From: JALYZC01 sp963725645
GTDB taxonomy: Bacteria > Actinomycetota > Thermoleophilia > Solirubrobacterales > Solirubrobacteraceae
DNA length: 9,185 nt
Reading direction: 5' to 3'
Assembly: GCA_963725645.1 (NCBI GenBank)
Contig: CAVRZD010000003.1
Coordinates: 1-9,185 of the forward strand
Both the position numbers and the translations under genes were made by a program. Within the stretch, counting starts at the first letter, position 1, and every line of letters begins with the position of its first letter. The notes beneath the pieces were generated by a model. That model did not search any database and was not told where the DNA came from. It worked only from the letters and a program-made list of their open reading frames with translations. Shown here piece by piece: positions 1 through 7,463 of this stretch.

Positions 1-1
1 C

Positions 2-1289
2 ACGAGCGCCGTCGTCGTCGGCGGCAGCTACATCGGGCTGGAGCTCACCGAGGCCTTCCGGGCCCGCGGGCTGCAGACCACCGTCGTCGAGCGGACCGAG
101 CGGCTCATGCCGTGGCTCGACCCCGAGATGACACGGATCCTGGACTACCACGTCCGCACCCACGACGTCGACCTGCGGCTCGGCACGTCGGCCACGGCGG
201 TTCGCCACGGCGACGACGGCCGGCTCGTGCTCGATCTCTCCGACGGCACGTCGGTCGAGGCCGACGTCGTGGTGATGGCGGCCGGGGCGCGGCCCAACGT
301 CGACCTCGCCCGTGACGCCGGGATCGAGATCGGCCCACGCGGCGGCATCGCGGTCGACGCGCAGATGCGCACGTCGGCGCCCGACATCCTCGCGGCCGGC
401 GACGCGGTCGAGACCGCTCACCTCCTGACCGGCGAGCCGGTGCTCTCGATGCTCGCCGGCCCGGCGAACCGGGAGGGCCGGATCGCCGCCGACACGATCG
501 CCGGCCGCGACAGCGCCTACCGCGGCACCCAGGGCACCGCCGTGGTCAAGGTGTTCGACATGACCGCGGGCGGCACCGGCATGACCGAGACCGAGCTGCG
601 CGCGGCGGGCATCGACTACCGCAAGGTCTACGACAACCACAACGGGCACGCGGCGTACTACCCGGGCACCGCGCCGCTGTTCATCAAGGCTGCTGTTCGA
701 GCCGGCCGAGGGCAAGCTGCTGGGTGCGCAGGTGCTGGGCTGGGACGGTGTCGACAAGCGCATCGACGTCTTCGCGGTCGCGCTGCGCGCCGGCATGACG
801 GTGTTCGACCTCGAGCACCTCGAGCTCGCCTATGCCCCGCCCTACGGCTCGGCCAAGGACCCGGTCAACATGGTGGGCTTCCTGGGCTCGAATCTCCTGC
901 GCGGCGACATCGACCTCTGGTACCCGGAGGACTACCCGACGTGCGCCGAGCGCGTGACGATCCTCGACACGCGCACCCAGGCGGAGTACGACGCGTGGCA
1001 CATCCCCGAGGCGATCCTCATGCCGTACACCGAGCTGCGCGACCGGCTCGACGAGGTGCCGCGCGACAAGCCGGTGTACACCTACTGCCGCTCGGGCTTC
1101 CGCAGCTACATCGCCTACTGCGCGCTCAAGCAGAACGGCTGGGACGACGTGGCGTTCCTCGCCGGAGGGATGATGATCTACCACGGCTTCCACCGCACGC
1201 CGCTCGAGGTCGGCAAGGGCGGCATGCCGGTCGTGGCCCACGCCGAGGACGAGCTGGCCCAGCGCGCCGGTGCGCTCGAGCATGTCTGA
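2..1289 (+). CDS. CoA-disulfide reductase-like FAD/NAD(P) oxidoreductase with C-terminal rhodanese domain (5'-partial, frameshifted)
   Basis: The window enters this gene at its NAD(P)-binding fold, seen as VVVGGSYIGLELTEAF at bases 11-58. The second FAD motif TSAPDILAAGDAV follows near 373-411. A dimerisation domain carries the family hallmark YAPPYGSAKDPVNM near 831-872, and its tyrosines take part in catalysis in CoA-disulfide reductases. A rhodanese domain follows, from about 955 to 1200, with ILDTR, EYDAWHIPEA and the active-site loop YCRSGFRS, whose cysteine would carry the persulfide. The reading frame slips at about 689: one extra g makes AAG GCTG where AAG CTG CTG TTC is expected, and LLFEPAEGKLLGAQVLG continues in the next frame to the TGA at 1287. 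The window holds about 428 residues. The family is about 550 residues long, so the N-terminus with the redox cysteine lies upstream. Likely role: NADPH- or NADH-dependent reduction of CoA or persulfide disulfides in the cytoplasm. It could instead be an NADH oxidase-type enzyme. The stop overlaps the next gene by 8 bases. Confidence 0.9.
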
Positions 1290-2187
1290 CGCCACCGTCG
1301 AGGTCGTCGTCGGTGCCCAGGAAGGGCACGCGGAGGGCCCGCACTGGGACGCAGCCACCGCGCGCCTGTGGTGGGTGAACATCGCCGGAGAGCGCGTCCA
1401 CTGCCTGGACCCGGAGTCGGGCGACGTCGACTCCTGGGAGACGCGCCGGCCAGCCGGGAGGCGTGATCCTGAGCGCGACCGGGGAGCCGGTGGTGGCAAG
1501 CCCGGAGGGCCTGGCGGTGCTCGACCGCGACACGGGCAGGCTGGACCTGATGCGTTCCGATCGAGCAGGACAGGCCCGAGAATCGCGCCAACGACGTCAA
1601 GGTCGACGATCGCGGACGGGCCTGGGTCGGCACGATGGCCTACGACAAGCGGCCGCGGAACGCCGCGCTGTACCGGGTCGACGGTGGCGGGGTGACCCGT
1701 GTGGTCGAGGGCCTGACGATCTCCAACGGCCCCGCGTTCGACCCGGCGCGAGCGCGCCTGTACCTCGCCGACACGGCGCTCTGCGTCGTCGACGTCTTCG
1801 ACATGGACCCGGGGACCGGAGAGCTCTCCGGTCGCCGGCGCTTCCTCGACCTGACCGATGAGCAGATCTGGCCGGACGGCATGACCGTCGACGACGAGGG
1901 CGGCCTCTGGGTCGCCCTCGGACGGGCCGCCGCCGTCCGCCGGTACAGCGCCGGCGGCACGCTCGACGGCGTCATCGGGCTGCCGACGTCGAACCCCACC
2001 TCCGTCGCCTTCGGCGGCCGCGACGGCGGCGACCTCTACATCACGACCTCGTGGGTCGACTGCGAGCAGCGCGCCGACGAGCCGCTGGCCGGGGCGATCT
2101 TCCGTTGCCGTCCCGGGGTGACGGGCCGCCCGTCACCGCGCTGCGAGTGCCTCCCACGACGAGCCGAGAAAGGCGGTCACCACATGA
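1282..2187 (+). CDS. SMP-30/gluconolactonase family lactonase (frameshifted)
   Basis: This is a six-bladed beta-propeller lactonase that hydrolyses sugar lactones using a bound divalent metal. ATG 1282 overlaps the end of the previous gene by 8 bases. The family's metal and catalytic residues are all visible: Glu18 in EGPHW, Asn in RANDVKVDDRG (about 1575-1607), Asn in ISNGPAFDP (about 1719-1745), and Asp in WPDGMTVDDEGGLWVA (about 1869-1916). Single extra bases break the frame at about 1450 (GVILSATGEPVV continues in frame 2) and about 1559 (IEQDRPENRAND continues in frame 3). Near the end, frame 3 has no stop and runs into the next gene. One more extra base between about 2128 and 2160 would give a C-terminus ending SHDEPRKAVTT at TGA 2185-2187, in a classic ATGA overlap. 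I chose that end; it is the least certain part. The reconstructed length is about 300 residues, normal for the family. With a G6PDH homologue downstream it may hydrolyse the lactone that enzyme makes. The substrate is inferred. Confidence 0.85.
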
Positions 2188-3543
2188 TCGAGCGCATGGT
2201 CCTGTTCGGAGCCTCCGGTGATCTGACCAGCCGCCTGCTGCTGCCGGCGGTCGCCCAGCTGGCCGAGGCCGAGCTGCTGCCACCGGGGTTGACGCATCGT
2301 CGGGTCCGACCTCACCGACTGGTCGACCGACGACTTCCGCGAGCACATCGCCGGCAAGCTGGAGGAGCACGCGACCGTGACGCCCGCCACGCGCGACGCC
2401 GTCGTGAGGATGCTCAGCTTCCAGCCCGGCGACGTCACGCAGCCCGAGGACGTCGGCCGCGTGATCGGCGACGATCATCCGGACACGCTCGTCTACCTCG
2501 CGCTGCCGCCGAGCCTGCTGACGAAGGTGCTGCCCGCGCTGGCGACGACGACGCTGGGCGCCGCGGACGCGGTGGCGATCGAGAAGCCCTTCGGCACCGA
2601 TCTGGCCTCGGCGCACGAGCTCAACGAGATCCTGCGGATCCAGCTGCCCGCGCCGACGATCTTCCGGATCGACCACTTCCTCTCCAGCGAGCTCGTCCGC
2701 CGGGTCGTCACGCTGCGGTTCCTCAACCGCGTGTTCGAGCCGATCCTCAACGCGGTGCACGTCGAGCGCGTGGACATCAGCTGGCTGGAGAGCCTGACGC
2801 TCGAGGGCCGCGCCTCCTACTACGACCGCGCGGGCGCCATGAAGGACATGATCCAGAACCACCTCATGGAGGCGATGGCCCTGGTCCTCATGGAGCAGCC
2901 GGCCAGGCTCGACGCCGACTCGTTCCGCTCGGTGCGCGTCGAGGCGCTGCGGGCGGTCGCCACGCCGTCGGCGGAGCGGATGCGCAGCGACACGATCCGC
3001 GCCCGCTACACCGCGGGCACGATCGGCTCCCGGCAGGTGCCCTCCTACGTCGACGAGCCCGGCGTCGACCCCAGCCGCAACACCGAGACCTACGCGTCCC
3101 TGACCCTCGGCCTGAACAGCCCCCGCTGGGATGGCGTCCCGTTCACCCTGCGCTCCGGCAAGGCGCTCGAGACGAACTCCGCCGAGATCGCGATCCACTT
3201 CCGCCCGCTGCCCCGGTACCTGACCGACCAGTGGCCCGGCGTCGAGCCCAACGTGCTCCGGATCGGTCTCATGGAACCGTACGTGCGGCTGACCACCACG
3301 CTCAACGGTCCCGAGCGAACCGCCGAGACCCGACAGCTCGAGGCGCGCTCGACCGCGCCGCGGTTCACGGCCTACGCCCACCTGATCCAGGAGATGCTCC
3401 GCGGCGACCCGATGCTGTTCATCCGCGGCGACGAGGCCGAGGAGGCCTGGCGCATCATCGACCCCGTGATGGCGGCGTGGTCCGCCGGAGACGTCCCGAT
3501 GCAGGAGTACGCCGCCGGCGCAGCGCCCCCCGGCCCCGCGTGA
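2184..3543 (+). CDS. zwf: Glucose-6-phosphate dehydrogenase family protein, variant active site (frameshifted)
   Basis: The family oxidises glucose 6-phosphate at C1 to the lactone with NAD(P)+, the first step of the oxidative pentose phosphate and Entner-Doudoroff routes. ATG 2184 follows an SD-like GAGAAAGG at 2166-2173. The dinucleotide site is VLFGASGDLTSR at residues 6-17. Further motifs are AIEKPFGTDL, the sugar site FRIDHFLSSELV, the catalytic-base region YYDRAGAMKDMIQNHLM (His of QNH), and VPFTLRSGKAL with its conserved lysine. The usual sugar-site motif is RIDHYLGKE. Here Tyr is Phe and Gly-Lys is Ser-Ser, so the lysine that binds the substrate phosphate is missing, while the His and the later Lys are kept. 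One extra base at about 2295 breaks the frame, and IVGSDLTDW resumes in frame 1. The reconstructed length is 452 residues, shorter than the usual 480-510. From memory, similar lysine-lacking homologues occur in other actinobacteria. Family membership is secure, but substrate preference is open. Confidence 0.88.
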
Positions 3544-4472
3544 CCGGCCGCGCCGTTCCGGTCCCGGCCACGGGCCGGCAGATCGAGCTCCGCGCCGGCG
3601 GCGCGAGCGCCGTCGTCACCGAGGTCGGCGCGTCGTCCGCGTCCTGCGACTCGGCGGGCGCGACGTCCTCGACGGCGTGGGGCCCGGCGAGCCCGAACTC
3701 GGCGGACAGGGCCAGGCGCTCGTGCCGTGGCCCAACCGGCTGCGCGACGGCCGCTACCGGTTCGCCGGCCGCGAACTCCAGCTGCCGCTGACCGAGCCCG
3801 AGCAACGGCAACGCGATCCACGGCCTCGCGCGCTTCGCGCCGTGGGAGATCGCCGAGGTGGCGCCCGACCGCGCCCGCCTGCGACTGTTCGTGCCGCCGC
3901 AACCCGGCTACCCGTTCGCGCTCGAGATCGAGGTCGAGCACATCCTCGACGCACACGGGCTGACCGTCCGCACCACCGGCCGCAACATCGGCGACGCCGA
4001 CCTGCCCTTCGGCGCCGGCTTTCACCCTTACCTGACGGTCGGCACGCCGCGGATCGACGACACCGTCCTGCAGGTGCAGGCCGGCACCCGGCTGGTGACC
4101 GACGAGCGCGGGATCCCGACCGGCGAGCGCGCGCCGGTAGCCGGAACGGCCTACGACTTCGCGACGCCGCGACCGCTCGGCGCGACGCAGCTCGACACCG
4201 CCTTCGGCGACCTCGCCCGCGACGACCACGGGCGCGCCGCCGTCCGCCTGCGGGCGCCCGACGGCGCCGGCATCGACCTCTGGCTCGACGAGCACCACCG
4301 CTACCTCATGCTCTTCACCGGCGACACGCTGTCGCAGCCCGAGCGCCGGCGGCGCTCGCTGGCCGTCGAGCCGATGACCTGCGCACCCGACGCCTTCCGT
4401 ACCGGCGACGGGCTGTGGACGCTCGCGCCGGGCCAGTCGCTCACGTGTGCGTGGGGTATCCGCGCCGCCTGA
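3540..4472 (+). CDS. Aldose 1-epimerase (mutarotase) family protein (frameshifted)
   Basis: This enzyme interconverts alpha and beta anomers of free aldoses. The chosen start is GTG 3540, which overlaps the previous stop as GTGA. No SD sits close by, so coupled re-initiation is likely. The protein reads IELRAGGASAVVTEVGA, then a one-base deletion near 3633, after which VRVLRLGGRDVLDG and LVPWPNRLRDGRYRFAGREL continue in frame 2. An extra base near 3805 restores frame 3 at GNAIHGLARFAPWEI. Family catalytic residues are present: His of NAIHG (about residue 94), His of GAGFHPY (about 162) and the Glu base in VEPMTCAPDAF (about 277). The reconstructed length is 310 residues, typical. It is the last gene of the operon and would feed the correct anomer to the sugar dehydrogenase encoded just upstream. 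Mutarotases act on unphosphorylated sugars in most cases, though glucose-6-phosphate 1-epimerases also belong to this superfamily and are a real alternative here. Confidence 0.87.
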
Positions 4473-4497
4473 CGCCAGGGCCGGCACTGGCCCCCAC

Positions 4498-4536
4498 CGC
4501 GAAGCGTTTGCTTCACCCTGATCATCATCGCGAAGC
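4498..4536. repeat. Repeated CGCGAAGC with an inverted GCTTC between, upstream of the LuxR-type regulator
   Basis: The 127-base gap 4473-4599 contains an 8-base direct repeat CGCGAAGC at 4498-4505 and 4529-4536. A GCTTC at 4510-4514 forms a 5-base stem with GAAGC 4501-4505 across a GTTT loop, and TGATCA lies at 4519-4524. It could be a binding site for the downstream regulator or a weak end-of-operon hairpin. There is no T-tract, so an intrinsic terminator is not convincing. The repeats are short and could be chance. Confidence 0.3.
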
Positions 4537-4588
4537 CAACGCCGCGACGCCCGCGCGGGTAGCCGCCGGGGGCTCGTGCTGCGAGGCT

Positions 4589-4592
4589 AGGA
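4589..4592 (+). promoter_or_regulatory. Ribosome binding site of the LuxR-type regulator
   Basis: AGGA lies 7 bases before ATG 4600. It supports that start over any later one, because the family's N-terminal PLVEAKLAVP motif begins about 16 residues inside. Confidence 0.55.
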
Positions 4593-4599
4593 CGCAGCG

Positions 4600-6875
4600 A
4601 TGGAAGCGAACTCCAGGCACGAATCGGGTACCGACACGCCTCCCCCGCTCGTCGAGGCCAAGCTCGCGGTGCCGAGCGTCGCGTCACCGCGTGGTCGACC
4701 GGCCGCGGGTTCGCCGGGCGCTCGACGCCGGCCGCGACGCGTCGCTGACGCTCGTCGCGGCTCCTGCCGGCTACGGCAAGACGACCGCGGTGCGCGCCTG
4801 GTGCGCGAGCCTCGACGCGGCGCTGGCCTGGGTCACGCTCGACGCCGGCGACAACGATCCGGTGCTGCTGTGGCGGTACGTCGCGACGGCGGTCGATCGG
4901 GTGCGGCCGGGGCTCGGGCGGGGCGCGCTGCGGCGGCTCGGCGTGGCGGGCAGCCCCGTCGAGGTCGCGGTCGACGAGCTCATGAACGGCGCCGCGCGCG
5001 CTGGAGGGCGAGCTGGTCGTCGTGCTCGACGACCTGCACGCGGTGACCAGCCGGGAGTGCCTGTCGTCGATCGACTACGCCCTCGCGCACCTTCCTCCGA
5101 ACGCGCACGTCGTGCTCGTCACGCGCGTCGATCCGGCGCTCAGGCTCGCGCGGCTGCGCGCCGCCGGTGCGCTCGCCGAGGTGCGTGGAGCCGATCTCGC
5201 GTTCACCACCGCCGAGGCGCACGAGCTGCTCGTGGTTCTCGGTCATCTCGAGCTCGGCGCGGAGGAGATCGACGTGCTCGTCGAGCGCACCGAGGGCTGG
5301 CCCGCGGCGCTCGTGCTCGCCTGGCTGTGGCTGCGGACCGTCGACGATCCGGCGCGGGCCGTGCGGGCGTTCGGCGGAGACCACCGTTTCGTGGCCGACT
5401 ACCTGAGCAGCGAGGTTCTCGCGGCGCTCGACGAGGACCAGCTCGCGTTTCTGCACGGCGTCGCGGTCCTCGGCGAGTTCACCGCGGAACTCTGCGACGG
5501 CGTGCTCGAGCGCACGCGATTCGGCGGCCCGGCTCGCCGAGCTCGAGCGCTCGAACCTCTTCGTCTCGAGGCTGGAGCGAGGCGGCTGGTTCCGCATCCA
5601 CTCGCTGTTCGCCGAATACGCGAGGGCTCAGCTCGCCGCGCTCGAGCCGGGCGCGCCGATGCGGATTCATCGACGAGCCGCCGAGTGGCTCAGATCGCGA
5701 GGGTTGCCGGTCGAAGCGGTCGAGCACGCGGCCGCAGCCGGCGATCACGAGCTCGTCGCGCAGCTCCTGGTCGAGTATCACCTGCCTCTGATCAGAGGCG
5801 GCGCCAGCCGGACGCTGCTGCGCTGGGTTCGGACGCTGCCGGACGACCGGCATCGTCGAGCATCCGGAGCTTGCGGTGGCGGCCGCGACGGCCACGGTGC
5901 TGGTCGGCGGGAGCACGATCGAGCAGCGCCGGTTGCTGCAGCTCGCCGACGCGGCCCGTGCAGGAGCGACCCGACGAGCCGCCTACGTCGAGACGGCGGC
6001 GCGGCTGGTGCGCGCGCTCACGATCGACGGCGGCGTGGGGCAGGCGGTGCTCGACGGCCGGCGTGCGGTCGCGCTCGCGGAGGCCGGCGCGGAAGAGATC
6101 CTCACGGGAGCTCTGGCCGCCTACGCCCGCGCCCTGTTCTTCGCCGGCGAGCTCGACGAGGCGTGGGCGGTGGCGGTGCGGACCCTCGAGCATCCGGCGA
6201 TCGAGCGGCACGTCCCGAGCCTGGTGGTCGCACGCTCGACGCTCGCCCTGGTCGCGATCGAGCGTGGACGGCTGGCCGCCGCACGAGGCCACGCCGAGAA
6301 GGCGAAGGCGGCGGTGGGCCGGATCGGCACGAGCCGGAGCTGGCTCGGGGCCAACGCGTCCGCCGCCCTCGGCTCGGTGCTGGCTGCCGAGGGAAGCCTC
6401 GTCGAGGCGGAGCGCGATCTCGCCTCTGCGGAGCGCTTCTTCCGCGACGAGGTGGCGACGCTGCACCACGCGTGGCTGCTCGTCCTGCCTCGCGCGCGTT
6501 CGCCTGCGCCGCGGCCGTCTCGACGCAGCCGCGGAGACGCTGCGCTCCGCGCGCCAGGCGCTCGACGAGCTCGTCGACAGCGGACCCGTGCCCGCGCTCG
6601 CCGACGAGGTGCAGCGAGAGCTCGAGGCGGCGAGAGGCCGCTCGTTCAGCGGAGAGCTGCTCGAGCCGCCGAGCGAGGCCGAGCTCGCCGTGCTGCGGCT
6701 CCTGGCCACCGACCTCTCCACCCGTGAGATCGGGGAGCGCCTCTTCCTGTCCCCGAACACGATCCGCTCGCACAGGCGCGCGCTCTACCACAAGCTCGGG
6801 GTGCACTCCCGGACCGACGCGATCGCCCGCGCCACCGAACTCGGCCTGCTGGAGCAAACCGAATCACCCGGGTGA
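4600..6875 (+). CDS. MalT-like LuxR-family ATPase transcriptional regulator (LAL type, frameshifted)
   Basis: The N-terminus has PLVEAKLAVP, then RPRVRRAL, and the Walker A loop APAGYGKTT at about residues 54-62. Walker B is LVVVLDDLH at about 139-147. The winged-helix region TEGWPAALVLAWLWL follows, then SNLFVSRLERGGWFRIHSLF. A helical TPR-like middle shows repeated GELDEAWAVAV, GRLAAARGHAEKA and GSLVEAERDLASAE segments. A C-terminal LuxR/GerE helix-turn-helix (EAELAVLRLLATDLSTREIG, then LFLSPNTIRSHRRALYHKLG) is at about 6679-6800. This order is that of MalT-type signal-transduction ATPases, which bind an inducer and ATP, oligomerise and activate promoters. Five extra bases break it, at about 4684, 4998, 5529, 5850 and 6488, and the motifs resume exactly after each one. 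The corrected protein has about 756 residues, somewhat short for LAL proteins (850-950 is common). The inducer is unknown. Neighbouring sugar genes make a sugar ligand possible but unproven. Confidence 0.9.
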
Positions 6876-6926
6876 TCGACCCGCGATTCTCGCGAGCGCT
6901 CGGCGAGCGGTGCCATCGTCGGAGAC

Positions 6927-7181
6927 GTGGCTGACCGGACCTATCGGCTGATCGTCGAGGGAGAGCTCAGCGATGACCTCGCGCTCGCCTTCCACGGCAT
7001 GACGCTCACGCGAGCCGACGGCAGCACCGCGCTGACGGGCACCGTGCGCGACCAAGCCGAGCTCCAGGGGCTCCTGCGGCGCGTGTCGGACCTCGGGCTC
7101 ACCCTGCTCGAGGCAAAAGCGATCGACGACAGCCCCGAACCCCGATTCACCGCCGGCCCGGAAAGACCCGACCACGACTAG
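6927..7181 (+). CDS. Small conserved-looking protein of unknown function next to the LuxR regulator
   Basis: This is an unbroken 84-residue ORF starting at GTG 6927, 51 bases after the regulator stop. GGAG at 6921-6924 is only 2 bases from the start, unusually close for an SD. The sequence starts YRLIVEGELSDDLALAFHGM, then TALTGTVRDQAELQGLLRRV and LGLTLLEAKAI. It alternates beta strand, helix, beta, helix and beta, and has no signal peptide, membrane segment or cysteine. The pattern YxLxVxGxLS...LxGxVxDQAxLxGLLxxxxxLGLxLxxxx matches, from memory, small actinobacterial hypotheticals often found beside LuxR-type regulators. I know of no assigned function. A ligand-binding or partner protein for the regulator is only a guess. 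The acidic tail (PEPRFTAGPERPDHD) looks disordered. It is notable as the only gene here of which no part is frameshifted. Confidence 0.72.
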   Translation: MADRTYRLIVEGELSDDLALAFHGMTLTRADGSTALTGTVRDQAELQGLLRRVSDLGLTLLEAKAIDDSPEPRFTAGPERPDHD

Positions 7182-7234
7182 GGAACGAAGCCAGATCATG
7201 GCCGCGACCTCACCAGCGAGCTAGACGTCGCAGT

Positions 7235-7250
7235 CGACGCGAACGCGTCG
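7235..7250. repeat. Perfect inverted repeat CGACGCG-AA-CGCGTCG
   Basis: A 7-base perfect inverted repeat has two central bases. As RNA it would form a 6-base stem with a GAAC loop. It lies 54 bases after the small gene. No T-tract follows, so it may be a factor-dependent or weak terminator, or a protein site. At this GC content a chance origin is possible. Confidence 0.35.
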
Positions 7251-7344
7251 CCGGCGCCGTCTTGATCCGCGGCCGACGCGCGCCGACGGCACGACGACCC
7301 GAAGCAGTCACGAGTTCAGAGGCGCCCAAAGCCGCCCCACACAT

Positions 7345-7374
7345 TTGCACCAACGGGTGCGTTCGCGGTAGTTT
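7345..7374 (+). promoter_or_regulatory. Candidate promoter of the relaxase gene
   Basis: TTGCAC at 7345-7350 and TAGTTT at 7369-7374 are separated by 18 bases, a fair sigma70-like match in an A/T-richer patch. Transcription would start near 7381, about 80 bases before the chosen relaxase start. The spacer carries the inverted repeat at 7347-7360, so a repressor there would overlap the -35 box. Confidence 0.45.
7347..7360. repeat. Inverted repeat GCACC-AACG-GGTGC overlapping the -35 box
   Basis: A 5-base stem and 4-base loop start inside the candidate -35 hexamer. It could be an operator or part of an origin of transfer. Confidence 0.35.
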
Positions 7375-7387
7375 GTAGCCGTATGAG

Positions 7388-7401
7388 GCGGTTAGAACCG
7401 C
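7388..7401. repeat. Inverted repeat GCGGTT-AG-AACCGC just downstream of the candidate -10 box
   Basis: A perfect 6-base inverted repeat with two central bases sits about 7 bases after the expected transcription start and 63 bases before the relaxase start. The position suits an autoregulatory operator or a relaxase recognition hairpin at an origin of transfer. The sequence alone cannot tell which. Confidence 0.42.
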
Positions 7402-7449
7402 TATTGACCGCGATGTGGCTGCTCGGTCCTCCGGGCGCGCGGCCTAGGC

Positions 7450-7454
7450 AGGAG
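7450..7454 (+). promoter_or_regulatory. Ribosome binding site of the relaxase (AGGAG)
   Basis: AGGAG ends 9 bases before GTG 7464. It decides this start over the in-frame ATG at 7383, which has no SD and would add residues unlike the family. Confidence 0.65.
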
Positions 7455-7463
7455 CGCACCGCC

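Larger units (their letters stand above)
7182..7463. other. Non-coding leader between the small gene and the relaxase gene
   Basis: These 282 bases hold no ORF I can support. They contain a 7-base inverted repeat at 7235-7250, a candidate promoter at 7345-7374, inverted repeats at 7347-7360 and 7388-7401, and an SD at 7450-7454. Bases 7335-7405 are locally richer in A and T than the flanks. This is the likely border between chromosomal and mobile DNA. No tRNA end or direct-repeat attachment site is visible. Confidence 0.6.

Noticed and set aside
684..1499. Reverse-strand ORF of 271 residues antisense to the flavoprotein/rhodanese gene
   Set aside because: The + strand carries intact rhodanese motifs. 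The reverse product has no recognisable domain.
2041..3381. Long reverse-strand ORF of 446 residues antisense to the dehydrogenase
   Set aside because: It is low-complexity in Arg, Gly and Val, shows no motif, and is the expected shadow of a GC-rich gene with strong third-position bias.
3372..4487. Reverse-strand ORF of 371 residues antisense to the mutarotase
   Set aside because: It has the same shadow composition, and the + strand carries clear mutarotase catalytic motifs.
3677..5791. Single 704-residue + strand ORF spanning the mutarotase, the gap and the regulator
   Set aside because: It joins unrelated pieces through frameshifts. Its middle part reads as Arg/Ala-rich out-of-frame sequence.
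5792..6760. Reverse-strand ORF of 322 residues antisense to the regulator
   Set aside because: It is a shadow of the TPR-like and HTH coding region and is rich in Arg, Ser and Ala only.
7235..7290. Intrinsic terminator or long hairpin after the small gene (including GCCGTC/GACGGC at 7256-7290)
   Set aside because: There is no T-tract, and short GC stems are frequent by chance at this base composition. Only the perfect repeat 7235-7250 is kept, at low confidence.
7383..7463. Upstream in-frame ATG at 7383 as the relaxase start
   Set aside because: It has no SD, the extra residues do not match MobF proteins, and AGGAG sits correctly before GTG 7464, which yields the family N-terminus.
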